From a virus, in the IMG/VR virus record IMGVR_UViG_3300027969_000483, positions 1 to 20,674 of that record: 20,674 bases of DNA; one strand, given 5' to 3'. Of the stretch, positions 20,309-20,674 are shown piece by piece; the first letter of the stretch is position 1; every line of letters begins with the position of its first letter. The translations under genes were made by a program, and so were the position numbers. The notes under the pieces were generated by a model that saw only the letters and a program-made list of their open reading frames with translations, was not told where the DNA came from and made no database searches.

Positions 20309-20534
20309 TCGACAACAGTTGGTTAACGAACTACTACCCGCGCTAGATAAGCTATTCGGACAAACGTATGCAGAGCTTAATCGCACCGAGTACCACATGA
20401 AAAGAAGGTACGGCAAATGCACCATATACCGATGGGACTTTGTTCAAGGCAAGCGAACAAGCATGACCCTAGCCAAAGGCTTAGACCTAGAGACAGCCAC
20501 AGGCATGATGAAACTATTGAAAGACCCTGCATGA
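20298..20534 (+). CDS. Small protein sharing the major capsid N-terminus
   Basis: The 78-residue protein starts with ISRQQLVNELLPALDKLFG after Met-Pro, matching the major capsid start (ISRAQLLKELLPGLNALFG) with 16 identities in the first 25 residues, although the DNA has diverged. The rest (YGKCTIYRWDFVQGKRTSM, then a helical end) is different and resembles a small alpha/beta domain. GAGGAG precedes the ATG. It overlaps the nuclease gene by 11 bases and the polymerase gene by 4. Function unknown. Confidence 0.75.
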   Translation: MPISRQQLVNELLPALDKLFGQTYAELNRTEYHMKRRYGKCTIYRWDFVQGKRTSMTLAKGLDLETATGMMKLLKDPA

Positions 20535-20674
20535 ACATATTAACGATCGACTTCGAGACATATTATTCTCGTGAGTTCTCCCTAACAAAAGTTACCACTG
20601 AGGAATACATTCGTAGCCCACAGTTCGAAACTATTGGCGTAGCCGTACAGATCAACGATGGTGAGCCCGAATGG
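20531..20674 (+). CDS. DNA polymerase, family A, partial (N-terminal exonuclease)
   Basis: The first 48 residues are visible before the window ends. ILTIDFETYYSREFSLTKV contains the first exonuclease motif DxE (D7, E9) of a DEDD 3'-5' proofreading domain, and TTEEYIRSPQFETIGVAVQI follows as in phage family A polymerases. The polymerase domain must lie beyond the window, so a stand-alone exonuclease remains possible. It starts in an ATGA overlap with the preceding gene. Confidence 0.8.
   Translation, partial: MNILTIDFETYYSREFSLTKVTTEEYIRSPQFETIGVAVQINDGEPEW

Overview
This window looks like part of the genome of a tailed double-stranded DNA phage (Caudoviricetes), probably an environmental, uncultured one infecting a Gram-negative bacterium. 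The evidence is a recognisable head-assembly module, many small overlapping genes with Shine-Dalgarno sequences, sigma70-type promoters (one with a perfect TTGACA-17-TATAAT) and the start of a phage-type DNA polymerase. The host is not identifiable from the sequence. No integrase, tRNA, CRISPR array or insertion sequence was seen.

Layout. (1) About 60-8580, minus strand: the packaging and head operon. In transcription order it holds a probable small terminase, large terminase, a long Gln-rich portal, a 65-residue small protein, a GroES-like co-chaperonin, a probable scaffold, a conserved 157-residue protein, a probable head decoration protein and the major capsid protein, and it ends in a strong terminator at 68-88. 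(2) 8581-8990: a divergent control region with GC-rich hairpins and promoters. (3) 8991-9974, plus strand: a first early unit of three genes closed by a terminator. (4) 9975-10642: a 670-base non-coding control region with a 25-bp hairpin-forming direct repeat, many AATGTTAC half-sites and a strong promoter. (5) 10643-12979: a dense array of very small genes, including two overlapping one-helix membrane peptides. (6) 12980-18123: a second strong promoter with a folded leader, then a MoxR/CobS-like AAA+ ATPase, two small genes, a HExxH plus VWA protein, a small protein, a DUF3150-like protein and an unknown 297-residue protein. (7) 18125-19617: small candidate DNA-binding genes and an HTH-DUF3310 fusion, ending in a terminator. 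(8) 19620-20674: a new promoter, a possible winged-helix protein, a VRR-NUC nuclease, a small protein whose N-terminus copies that of the major capsid protein, and the start of a family A DNA polymerase.

The most striking feature is a 14-bp palindrome, CTAACAAATGTTAG, found 16 times with at most one mismatch between 8830 and 19584. I found no copy in the late operon. It sits at gene boundaries, and its internal ATG is the likely start codon of several genes. It looks like the binding site of one regulator controlling the whole early region, comparable in layout to mycobacteriophage stoperators, or alternatively an RNA hairpin operator. The MoxR + HExxH/VWA + DUF3150 cassette in the same region is a second candidate for an uncharacterised system.
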